Part shown: positions 1-6,210 of the stretch, piece after piece
Position numbering within the stretch: position 1 is the stretch's first letter
Layout: each line of letters begins with the position of its first letter
Source of the DNA: an uncultured Collinsella sp.
GTDB taxonomy: Bacteria > Actinomycetota > Coriobacteriia > Coriobacteriales > Coriobacteriaceae
Direction of reading: 5' to 3'
Length of the DNA stretch: 15,425 nt
Assembly: GCA_902464175.1 (NCBI GenBank)
Contig: CABQHZ010000037.1
Coordinates: 1 to 15,425, forward strand
Notes under the pieces: model-generated
What the model was told of the DNA's origin: nothing
Databases searched by the model: none
What the model saw: the letters and a program-made list of their open reading frames with translations, nothing else
Translations under genes and position numbers: made by a program

Positions 1-1474
1 GGCCCGCGCCCTCACTCGGCAGATCGATACCGCAGGTCTTGCCTAGGCCCCAGCGACGAAAGACCTCCTGCAGGCCCTCGGAATGTTGCTCGTCATAAAA
101 GAACGCCTTGCCCATATCGTAGAAGACGGGGTCGCACGAGTTGGCAATACCCGACTGCAGCGTCATGGTGCCGTGTCCAGACGTCAGCCAGCAGCGCTTG
201 CCCCAAGCCTTGCCCAAGCCCGTCCAATAGCCCGTGCAGTTGGTTGTCTGCGTTGAAGTGTAGGTTCCAAACTCAAGACCGGCCAGTGCCGAGAGCGGCT
301 TGATGGTCGAGGCCGACATGTACTGTCCGCTAATGGCGCGGTTGAGCAGCGGGTGCGAACCCTTGTCATCATTGAGCTCGGTCCACACGTCATTTGAGAC
401 GCCGCCGATAAAGACGGACGGATCGAACTTGGGCTCGCTCGCCATGCCCAGGATCTCGCCATTGTTGGGATCGAGGCACACCACAGCGCCGTTGCCGGCA
501 TTGCTGTAGCCAGTGGTCTTGGCAAGCTCGATGGCGCTCGCCAGCGCCGTCTCACAGGCCTGTTGGATCTTAAGGTCGAGCGTGAGCTTAATGTCGGAGC
601 CGGCCTTGGCGGGCACGGCGCCGGCCTGACCGGTCACATTGCCCGAGGCATCGACCTTGACGGTCTGCTCGCCACGAATACCCTGCAGCAGGTTTTCGTA
701 GTAGCTCTCAACACCCGCCTGGCCCACGATATCGCCCGACTGGTACGTAATCCGGCCAGCAGAAGCATCATCATCGCCAGAGGTTTTCTTATTCTGGGCC
801 TCGAGCTGCTCGGAGGTAATGGTGCCGGTATAGCCCAAGATATGGCATGCCGTCTCGCCATATGGATACTGGCGCTCGGTACGCTCGGCAATCTTGACGC
901 CCGGGAACTCGCCGGCGTGCTCCTGAATATAGGCAACCGTGGAGCGACGGACGTCCGTCGCGATGGTATGCAGGCTCTGGGCGCCCTCGGAATTGTCCTG
1001 AATATTGCGCAGCACCGCCACGTAGGGCATACCGAGCACGTTGGCAAGATGGCGAACCAGAACCTCATCCTCGGCAAGGTCGCGGTAGGCCACGACAGCA
1101 AGTGAGGGACGGTTCTGGACAAGCGCCACGCCATTGCGGTCGAGGATGCGGCCGCGCACAGCGGGTGTGGTAACGGTGCGCGTCTGATTGCTATTAGCCT
1201 GCTTTTCGTAATAGTCCGACGAGACCATCTGCATGCCCCACAGCTTGACGGCAAGCGCCGCGAACATCGCGCCCACACCCGTGGTAAGGATGGAGAAGCG
1301 GCCCTTAAATGCGGTCGCCGCGGTATTGCCCTCACCCTCGGTGGCGCGCGGGGCCGTTCCATGCTGTGTATCGTAGGTAAAACGGGAATCGCCGCGACGC
1401 ATAACGACCAGCGCGACCACAATGGCCACAACCAGCACGATACCGGCGATAATAACCGTCATCTGGGAAGACAT
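1..1474 (-). CDS. mrdA: Penicillin-binding protein 2 (elongasome transpeptidase), 3' end off window
   Basis: This is a class B penicillin-binding protein that cross-links peptidoglycan during side-wall elongation, working with MreBCD and normally RodA. Only the first 491 residues lie in the window. Visible parts are two N-terminal hydrophobic segments (about residues 6-25 and 62-83), a dimerisation/pedestal region with the VRGRILDRNG motif (residues 106-115), and the start of the transpeptidase domain. The active-site SxxK is STIK at residues 389-392, and the second motif is SCD at 446-448. The KTG motif lies beyond the left edge. The ATG at 1472-1474 has an AGGGGAGG Shine-Dalgarno (SD) 7 bases upstream that overlaps the mreD stop codon. 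The gene is last of mreB-mreC-mreD-mrdA in this window. The odd feature is the extra first hydrophobic segment, because the family usually has one membrane anchor. Identity as the elongation PBP rests on motifs plus context and is firm. Confidence 0.95.
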   Translation of the reverse strand, partial: MSSQMTVIIAGIVLVVAIVVALVVMRRGDSRFTYDTQHGTAPRATEGEGNTAATAFKGRFSILTTGVGAMFAALAVKLWGMQMVSSDYYEKQANSNQTRTVTTPAVRGRILDRNGVALVQNRPSLAVVAYRDLAEDEVLVRHLANVLGMPYVAVLRNIQDNSEGAQSLHTIATDVRRSTVAYIQEHAGEFPGVKIAERTERQYPYGETACHILGYTGTITSEQLEAQNKKTSGDDDASAGRITYQSGDIVGQAGVESYYENLLQGIRGEQTVKVDASGNVTGQAGAVPAKAGSDIKLTLDLKIQQACETALASAIELAKTTGYSNAGNGAVVCLDPNNGEILGMASEPKFDPSVFIGGVSNDVWTELNDDKGSHPLLNRAISGQYMSASTIKPLSALAGLEFGTYTSTQTTNCTGYWTGLGKAWGKRCWLTSGHGTMTLQSGIANSCDPVFYDMGKAFFYDEQHSEGLQEVFRRWGLGKTCGIDLPSEGAG

Positions 1475-1487
1475 CTACAGGCCTCCC

Positions 1488-2054
1488 CTATTTGAGCTTA
1501 CGGGTCTTGGGCTTAAAGCGCATGCCCGTCTGGCGTCCGCCACGTGCGGAGAATCCATAACCGGACTGTGGCACGACGCCGGACATCAAAAACGGAATGG
1601 CAACCAGACCCGTCAGGATCGAAGACGGCAGCGCATGGCCGAAGATCGCCACGACAAAGCTCGTCTCCAAACCCATAAACAGCAAGATGATGCTGTAGAT
1701 CACATTAATGACGAACGCGAAGGCGCCCACAGTGATGCCGCGCGCACTCGGGGTACCGCCCGTCTGACCGGCAGCGCTATGCACCAGGGCAAAAGAACCC
1801 ACGGTCAGCAGGAGCGACATAACGCCCACCGGCACGGCAGCGGAAAGGTCATAGAACAAGCCGCTGCAAAAACCGCACACGACGGCACGGGTCGGGTCGC
1901 CCGAGAACACGCTTAGGCACACCAGGATAATCATAAAGTTGACGCGACCGCCCGCAATGGAGATCTGCGGTGCCAGGCCTGCCTGCAACAGCGCGCACAC
2001 GATGGCGGCGATTACAAACGTGCGGGAGCTCATCCCCTGCTCATGTAGATCCAT
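1488..2054 (-). CDS. mreD: Rod shape-determining protein MreD
   Basis: MreD is an integral membrane protein of the elongasome that links MreC and the PBP2/RodA synthase. The 188-residue product is almost wholly hydrophobic, with about five to six membrane segments, a short N-terminal cytoplasmic stretch and a strongly basic C-terminus ending KPKTRKLK. The GLFYDLSAA segment fits the conserved loop motif of the family. Size is typical (about 160-190 residues). I chose the ATG at 2052-2054 because the AGGGGG SD lies 7 bases upstream; the in-frame ATG at 2058-2060 would leave only one base between SD and start. The SD starts within the mreC stop codon, and mrdA begins 13 bases after the mreD stop, so the genes are probably translationally linked. 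Sequence conservation in MreD is low, so position in the mre cluster carries much of the identification. Confidence 0.93.
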   Translation of the reverse strand: MDLHEQGMSSRTFVIAAIVCALLQAGLAPQISIAGGRVNFMIILVCLSVFSGDPTRAVVCGFCSGLFYDLSAAVPVGVMSLLLTVGSFALVHSAAGQTGGTPSARGITVGAFAFVINVIYSIILLFMGLETSFVVAIFGHALPSSILTGLVAIPFLMSGVVPQSGYGFSARGGRQTGMRFKPKTRKLK

Positions 2055-2061
2055 GGACATG

Positions 2062-2067
2062 CCCCCT
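2062..2067 (-). promoter_or_regulatory. SD site that decides the mreD start
   Basis: On the minus strand this reads AGGGGG, 7 bases before the ATG at 2054. Its first bases are the end of the mreC stop codon (TAG at 2066-2068). This spacing favours the second of two in-frame ATGs. Confidence 0.6.
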
Positions 2068-3064
2068 ATTCGCTCGAGCCGGAATCGGTCGTCTCGGACG
2101 TGTCGGAACTGTCATCCGGGCTCTCGTCCTTCGTCTTGGTCGCAGCATCGCGCGACGTTCCCTGCGGCGTGCTGTTGGCCGTGTTCACGTCCTCATCCGA
2201 GGCCGACTGTTCGTCGGTCAGCGAGGTAATGACCAGCACTTCCTCGTTGTTCTCGGCCGTCGTCTGGGCGCGCACCACAATGGTGTAGTACACGTCGTTT
2301 GCCGATTTCTCAACCGACGAGACGGTGCCGAGCGGTAGACCCTTGGGGAACACACCGCCAATGCCCGAGGTCACGATGATGTCGCCAACCTTAACGTCGG
2401 AGTCGACGCTCACGTACTCAAGACGCAGCGTGCCGTCAGCCTGACCCTGCAGCATGCCCTGGGCGCGCGTGTCCTGCACCATAGCGGACACGCCCGAGTT
2501 CTCGTCGCCAATCAGGCGCACGGTGGACGTCTTGGCCGAGACCTCGATAATCTGGCCTATGACACCGGCAGAACTCGTCACAGGCATGTTGATGGTAAGA
2601 CCGTCGGCAGAACCCTTATCGATGGTGACGGTCGAGGTCCAGGCATCGCCCGAAGCGCCGACGATACGAGCTGCGGTTGATTTGAGGTTGTAGGTCGACT
2701 GCAGGCCGACCAGCCCCTCCAGTCGCTCGGCGGTCTTTTGAGCCTCGGAGAGCTCGGCAACCTTAGAGGTCAGTTCCTCGTTTTGCTTCTTAAGCTCGTC
2801 AAGCGTGTCCTGCGACGCCGTAAGGTTAGAGAACACGTTACCGATCGCATTGAAGGGAGCCGCCACAGCCGAGCCCACAAAGCGCACCGGCGAGGTAATC
2901 GTCGTCACGCCCGAGCGCACGGCATGAATCGGTCCTGCCTCGCCCTCGCGGATGTAAAACGTGAGCAGCAACACCGAAATCAGGCTGAAAACAATCAACG
3001 GGCGCATACCCGTTGATTGTCGCTTGGTATTCAGATTTGTGGAGAAACCCGAAGATCGTGCCAA
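2066..3064 (-). CDS. mreC: Rod shape-determining protein MreC
   Basis: MreC is the extracytoplasmic scaffold of the elongasome; it binds and is thought to activate PBP2/RodA. The 332-residue product has a short basic cytoplasmic N-terminus, one membrane segment (about residues 22-38), a coiled-coil segment (about 82-118, rich in E, K and L), then the two-barrel beta domain (about 125-282) with typical signatures such as KGSADGLTINMPV and VTSGIGGVFPKGLPLG. It ends in a roughly 48-residue low-complexity tail rich in Ser, Asp, Thr and Glu (about 285-332). The start is a TTG at 3062-3064, supported by an AGGTGG SD 7 bases upstream; no in-frame ATG occurs before residue 20. It lies 21 bases after the mreB stop and directly abuts mreD. 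Family assignment is secure. Confidence 0.96.
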   Translation of the reverse strand: MARSSGFSTNLNTKRQSTGMRPLIVFSLISVLLLTFYIREGEAGPIHAVRSGVTTITSPVRFVGSAVAAPFNAIGNVFSNLTASQDTLDELKKQNEELTSKVAELSEAQKTAERLEGLVGLQSTYNLKSTAARIVGASGDAWTSTVTIDKGSADGLTINMPVTSSAGVIGQIIEVSAKTSTVRLIGDENSGVSAMVQDTRAQGMLQGQADGTLRLEYVSVDSDVKVGDIIVTSGIGGVFPKGLPLGTVSSVEKSANDVYYTIVVRAQTTAENNEEVLVITSLTDEQSASDEDVNTANSTPQGTSRDAATKTKDESPDDSSDTSETTDSGSSE

Positions 3065-3071
3065 ATGGAAT

Positions 3072-3077
3072 CCACCT
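3072..3077 (-). promoter_or_regulatory. SD site supporting the TTG start of mreC
   Basis: The minus strand reads AGGTGG here, 7 bases before the TTG at 3062-3064. It supports a non-ATG start for mreC. Confidence 0.6.
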
Positions 3078-3085
3078 TTTGGAAA

Positions 3086-4129
3086 TTAAGCATTGGTCTG
3101 GACGAAGCCGCCATCAAACGCATTGGCCTCGAGCACGCGGGCACAGCCGTTAACAACGTTATCGAGCGCCGTGGGGCTAACATTGACCGAAACGCCGGTC
3201 TCATCGCGCAGGCGCACATCGAGACCGCGCAGCAGCGCGCCGCCACCGGTCAGCAAAATGCCATAGTACATAAGGTCCGAGGCAAGATCGGGAGGCGTAG
3301 CGTCGAGTGCGTCCTTGACGGCCTTGGCCATCTCGTCGAGCGGCTTGTTGAGTGCGCGACGAATCTCCTCGCTCTCGATGCGCACGGTCTTGGGCAGACC
3401 GGTGATCACGTCGCGGCCGTTGACCTCGACGTCGAGCTCGTCCTTGAGCGGCACGGCGGAGCCGACCTTGATCTTGATGTCCTCTGCCGTACGCTCGCCG
3501 ATGGCCAGGTTGTAGGCATCACGAACGTGCGTGAGGATGGCCTGATCGAACTCGTCGCCGGCAATACGGATGGACTGCGAGACGACGATGCCGCCCATAG
3601 CGATAACGGCAACCTCGGTGGTACCGCCACCGATGTCGATGACCATGGAGCCGGTGGGTTCCTCGACGGGCAGGTCGGCGCCGATGGCAGCCGCCATGGG
3701 CTCTTCGATCAGATAGGCCTGGCGGGCACCGGCCTGGATCGTGGCCTCAAAGACAGCACGCTTCTCGACCGACGTGACACCGGAGGGAACGCAGACGACA
3801 ACACGCGGACGCGGAGTCCACGGATAGCGCTTCTCGGACGCCTTGTCGATAAAGTAGCGAAGCATGGCCTCGGTAACATCGAAGTCGGCGATGACGCCGT
3901 CCTTCAGGGGACGAACGGCCACGATGTTGCCGGGCGTACGGCCGAGCATGCGCTTTGCCTCGATACCGACCGCCAAGATGCGCTCGTCGTTCTTGTCGAT
4001 GGCGACAACAGAGGGCTCGCGAATGACGATGCCCTTGCCGCGCACGGAGACAAGCGTATTGGCGGTGCCGAGGTCGATGGCAAGATCGCCCGCATAGCTA
4101 CCGAAGAACATATCCATCAAAGAAAACAA
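3086..4129 (-). CDS. mreB: Rod shape-determining protein MreB (bacterial actin)
   Basis: MreB is an actin-like ATPase that forms filaments under the membrane and steers side-wall synthesis. The 347-residue product has the actin-fold motifs in order: phosphate-1 DLAIDLGTANT (15-25), the catalytic-region IEEPMAAAIGADLPV (141-155), phosphate-2 VIDIGGGTTEVAVI (163-176) and the adenosine motif YGILLTGGGALLRG (289-302). The N-terminus contains a short hydrophobic FSLMDMFFG stretch that could act as a membrane-binding helix. I chose the TTG at 4127-4129 because AGGAG lies 5 bases upstream; the ATG at residue 5 would be 17 bases from the SD. It is first gene of the mre cluster, with 115 bases and a strong hairpin between it and the TPR gene upstream. 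Length and motifs are normal for MreB; identity is certain. Confidence 0.98.
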   Translation of the reverse strand: MFSLMDMFFGSYAGDLAIDLGTANTLVSVRGKGIVIREPSVVAIDKNDERILAVGIEAKRMLGRTPGNIVAVRPLKDGVIADFDVTEAMLRYFIDKASEKRYPWTPRPRVVVCVPSGVTSVEKRAVFEATIQAGARQAYLIEEPMAAAIGADLPVEEPTGSMVIDIGGGTTEVAVIAMGGIVVSQSIRIAGDEFDQAILTHVRDAYNLAIGERTAEDIKIKVGSAVPLKDELDVEVNGRDVITGLPKTVRIESEEIRRALNKPLDEMAKAVKDALDATPPDLASDLMYYGILLTGGGALLRGLDVRLRDETGVSVNVSPTALDNVVNGCARVLEANAFDGGFVQTNA

Positions 4130-4134
4130 CGCAA

Positions 4135-4139
4135 CTCCT
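4135..4139 (-). promoter_or_regulatory. SD site supporting the TTG start of mreB
   Basis: The minus strand reads AGGAG, 5 bases before the TTG at 4127-4129, which favours that start over the in-frame ATG at residue 5. Confidence 0.6.
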
Positions 4140-4174
4140 GATGTGTTGGATGATTGCTGGAAAACTACTAGCTC

Positions 4175-4180
4175 ATCATA
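4175..4180 (-). promoter_or_regulatory. Possible -10 element of an mreB promoter
   Basis: The minus strand reads TATGAT (five of six matches to TATAAT), about 46 bases upstream of the mreB start and just past the hairpin. A -35 match at 16-18 bases is poor and would overlap the hairpin stem, so the promoter is tentative. Transcription of mreB by read-through from upstream remains possible. Confidence 0.3.
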
Positions 4181-4189
4181 CTAGCGCAA

Positions 4190-4222
4190 GCCCGGCGCCT
4201 CACTTGCGGTGAAGCGCCGGGC
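4190..4222 (-). terminator. Strong GC hairpin between the TPR gene and mreB, likely terminator
   Basis: GCCCGGCGC (4190-4198) pairs perfectly with GCGCCGGGC (4214-4222), and four further inner pairs follow one mismatch, leaving a 5-base loop. It begins 22 bases beyond the TPR gene stop codon in the direction of transcription. The T-tract after the stem is weak (CTTGCG), so termination may be partial, letting some transcripts run into mreB. Confidence 0.55.
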
Positions 4223-4244
4223 AAAGCTAAATCCCATAAGGTCA

Positions 4245-5549
4245 CTACTGGTTGTCAGCAGCCGAGAAATCCATATCAAGCGAAGAAACGGCCCAGCCGA
4301 TATGGTTGTCGGAGCGCACGAATTTGACGGTGTACTCCTGCTCGCCGCCCTTGGACAGCGATGCCTTCACCTTGGCGGTCGTCTCGGTCATGGACTGATC
4401 CATGCCCTCGACGGACACGGTGGCACCCTGCGGAATCGAGGAGATGATCATCGACTTAGCGTCCTCGGACAGGCTCGAGGCCAGGCAAGACTCGGCCTTT
4501 GCGGCGTCACCGTCGCCGGCAGCCTGGAACAGATCGGTAACGACAGACTCCTGAGACGGGAAGCCAAAGCCGCGCGTGTAGGCAAAGCCCAGACCGCCCG
4601 CGGCGATCAAAATGAGCAGAAGCAGCACGATGAAGACTTTAAGACCCGTGTGGCGATGGCGACGACGGACCTTGGCCTGCTTACGATCCTGACGGTCCTG
4701 CTGGACCATCTCGGACTCGGACAGCGTAAAGAAGCCGGTGTCCGAGGGATCGGGCATAAACTGACCGGTCGCGCCCGTAGGATCGAGCGGATCGACGGCA
4801 GGAGCGTCCATCGCGGGCGCCGGAGCCGTGGCCATAGCCGTCTGGGCAGACAGCGCAGCAAGCGAATCCTGCACGCGGGCAAGCTCATCGGCCTGCTCGG
4901 AGGTGAGCTGGTAGATGCCATCGGCAGTAGCGGCGTTAAAGGCGTCGAGTGCGTCGGAGGGACGGCCGGCGGCAGAAAGCGCCTGACCCATGCCGGCGTT
5001 GAGCGCACGCGTGTCGTCGCGGGGGCCGGCAAAGTCGATAGCCGTGCGGTAGGTCTCCACGGCATCCGCCGGACGGCCGAGCTTAATGAAGCAACGACCG
5101 AGCTCGCCGAGTGCGGCGGCAGGAGCCGGATTGGCGCCGTCGATGGCAGCCTGACGGAAGGCGGTTCCCGCGTTGGCATAGTCGCCCGATTGGAACAGCG
5201 CATTGCCCAGACCCAGATAGGCCTTGAACGGCGTGGCATAGGAAGCATCCTGCGTAGCAGCAGAGAACGCCTGAGCGGCCGTCGTGTAGTCGCCCACCGC
5301 GGCGAGCGCCTTGCCGCGGTTGGTGAGCAGCGCGCCGCGCTTGCCGTAGGTGCCGTCGTTGAGGGCGGCGGCATAGGCCTCGGCGGCCTCGGCATACATG
5401 CCCAGGTGCATCAAGGCGTTGCCACGAAGGTGGTCGGCCTCGCCCATAATCTCATCGGGAGTCTTTGCCGCCCCAAGCATCTGGGCTGCAGCGGAAAAAT
5501 CACCCGCGCGGTAAGCGGCGCGGCCCTGTTGGATCAGCTGGCTATTCAA
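4245..5549 (-). CDS. TPR-repeat protein with one C-terminal-half membrane segment, function unknown
   Basis: The 434-residue product has an alanine-rich array of tetratricopeptide-like helical repeats (about residues 1-210; for example GNALMHLGMYAEAAEAYAAA at 43-62 and GRCFIKLGRPADAVETYRTA at 151-170). A Pro/Ala/Asp-rich linker follows (about 235-280), then a very basic stretch (289-304), one membrane segment (about 304-324) and a roughly 110-residue C-terminal domain outside the membrane. The basic flank predicts the TPR part inside the cell and the C-terminal domain outside, so it may carry an intracellular docking surface to the envelope. The TTG at 5547-5549 has an AGGGGA SD 5 bases upstream that directly follows the stop of the isomerase gene; the two are 11 bases apart and surely co-transcribed. 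TPRs are protein-binding modules; partner and role are not known to me. Confidence 0.85.
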   Translation of the reverse strand: MNSQLIQQGRAAYRAGDFSAAAQMLGAAKTPDEIMGEADHLRGNALMHLGMYAEAAEAYAAALNDGTYGKRGALLTNRGKALAAVGDYTTAAQAFSAATQDASYATPFKAYLGLGNALFQSGDYANAGTAFRQAAIDGANPAPAAALGELGRCFIKLGRPADAVETYRTAIDFAGPRDDTRALNAGMGQALSAAGRPSDALDAFNAATADGIYQLTSEQADELARVQDSLAALSAQTAMATAPAPAMDAPAVDPLDPTGATGQFMPDPSDTGFFTLSESEMVQQDRQDRKQAKVRRRHRHTGLKVFIVLLLLILIAAGGLGFAYTRGFGFPSQESVVTDLFQAAGDGDAAKAESCLASSLSEDAKSMIISSIPQGATVSVEGMDQSMTETTAKVKASLSKGGEQEYTVKFVRSDNHIGWAVSSLDMDFSAADNQ

Positions 5550-5554
5550 GGAAG

Positions 5555-5560
5555 TCCCCT
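5555..5560 (-). promoter_or_regulatory. SD site supporting the TTG start of the TPR gene
   Basis: The minus strand reads AGGGGA, immediately after the isomerase TAA stop (5561-5563) and 5 bases before the TTG at 5547-5549. Confidence 0.6.
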
Positions 5561-6103
5561 TTACTCGTGAACGATCTCGACATGAACGATCTCGTCGCCG
5601 GCACGCAGCTGCGAAATCACATCGAGACCCTCGACCGTGGTACCAAAGACGGTGTAACCGGAATCGAGGTTATGCTGGGCACCCAGGCAGAAGTAGAACT
5701 GCGAACCCGCGGAATCGGGGTCCATGGAGCGCGCCATGGCAAGGGCGCCATCGACATGGCTGTTGCGCGGATTGGTGGCGAACTCGCCCTTGATGCAGTA
5801 GCCGGGGCCACCGGTACCGGGCATGCCGTCGGGGCCCTCAAGACCGGCGGCGACGTCGGCGCCGGACATGTCGCGGGTATTGGGGTCCCCGCCCTGGATA
5901 ACAAAACCGGGCACATAGCGATGGAACTTAAGGCCATCATAGAAGCCCATCGTGGAAAGCTCGCAGAAGTTCGCGACATGAATGGGAGCGCCCTCGCCGT
6001 CAAACTTGACCTTGATGGTACCCTTCGACGTCTCGATTACGGCGCACTCGTCGCCGACAAGCTGATACCCGGGCGTGTAGAGCTCTTTCTTAAAACCAAA
6101 CAT
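5561..6103 (-). CDS. Cyclophilin-type peptidyl-prolyl cis-trans isomerase
   Basis: This enzyme catalyses cis-trans isomerisation of Xaa-Pro bonds. The 180-residue product is a single cyclophilin domain with the hallmark KFHRYVPGFVIQGGDP (59-74), which includes the catalytic Arg at 62 plus Phe67 and Gln70. LAMARS (121-126) and GSQFYF (133-138) follow, then a GYTVFGTTVEGLDVI segment (149-163). The position usually held by the cyclosporin-contacting Trp appears to be a non-Trp residue (HNLDSG, 144-149), as in many bacterial cyclophilins. No signal peptide or membrane segment is seen, so it is probably cytoplasmic. The ATG at 6101-6103 has an AGGAAGGA SD 5 bases upstream. It is the first gene of a two-gene unit with the TPR protein, behind a good promoter. 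Whether it should be called ppiA or ppiB is not resolvable here. Confidence 0.93.
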   Translation of the reverse strand: MFGFKKELYTPGYQLVGDECAVIETSKGTIKVKFDGEGAPIHVANFCELSTMGFYDGLKFHRYVPGFVIQGGDPNTRDMSGADVAAGLEGPDGMPGTGGPGYCIKGEFATNPRNSHVDGALAMARSMDPDSAGSQFYFCLGAQHNLDSGYTVFGTTVEGLDVISQLRAGDEIVHVEIVHE

Positions 6104-6142
6104 GTGGTTCCTTCCTCGTGCGTTTAAAGCATATTTGTACGA

Positions 6143-6172
6143 ATTGTAGCAATAAGCACGGGCTTACATCAA
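6143..6172 (-). promoter_or_regulatory. Sigma-70-type promoter for the isomerase-TPR unit
   Basis: On the minus strand, TTGATG (6167-6172) is followed 18 bases later by TACAAT (6143-6148), which matches TATAAT at five of six positions. The start would fall near 6136, giving a leader of about 33 bases. The spacer carries an inverted repeat, TAAGC-4-GCTTA (6153-6166), that could be an operator. Confidence 0.55.
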
Positions 6173-6210
6173 TTGCGCACGTAGGTTATGCCGACTATGG
6201 CGAACTATTT

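Noticed and set aside
634..1431. A 265-codon minus-strand frame inside the PBP2 region, starting with an ATG.
   Set aside because: It is an Arg/Ser/Pro-rich out-of-frame reading. The true frame is open from 1474 to the window edge and carries the PBP2 motifs STIK and SCD.
3017..4141. A 374-codon plus-strand open frame opposite mreB.
   Set aside because: It is the reverse-frame shadow of mreB, which has all actin-fold motifs.
4209..5570. A 453-codon open frame on the plus strand that is longer than the TPR gene it overlaps.
   Set aside because: The composition is Gly/Arg/His-rich without domains and there is no SD. The minus-strand frame has clear TPR repeats, a membrane helix and an SD-linked start next to the isomerase gene.
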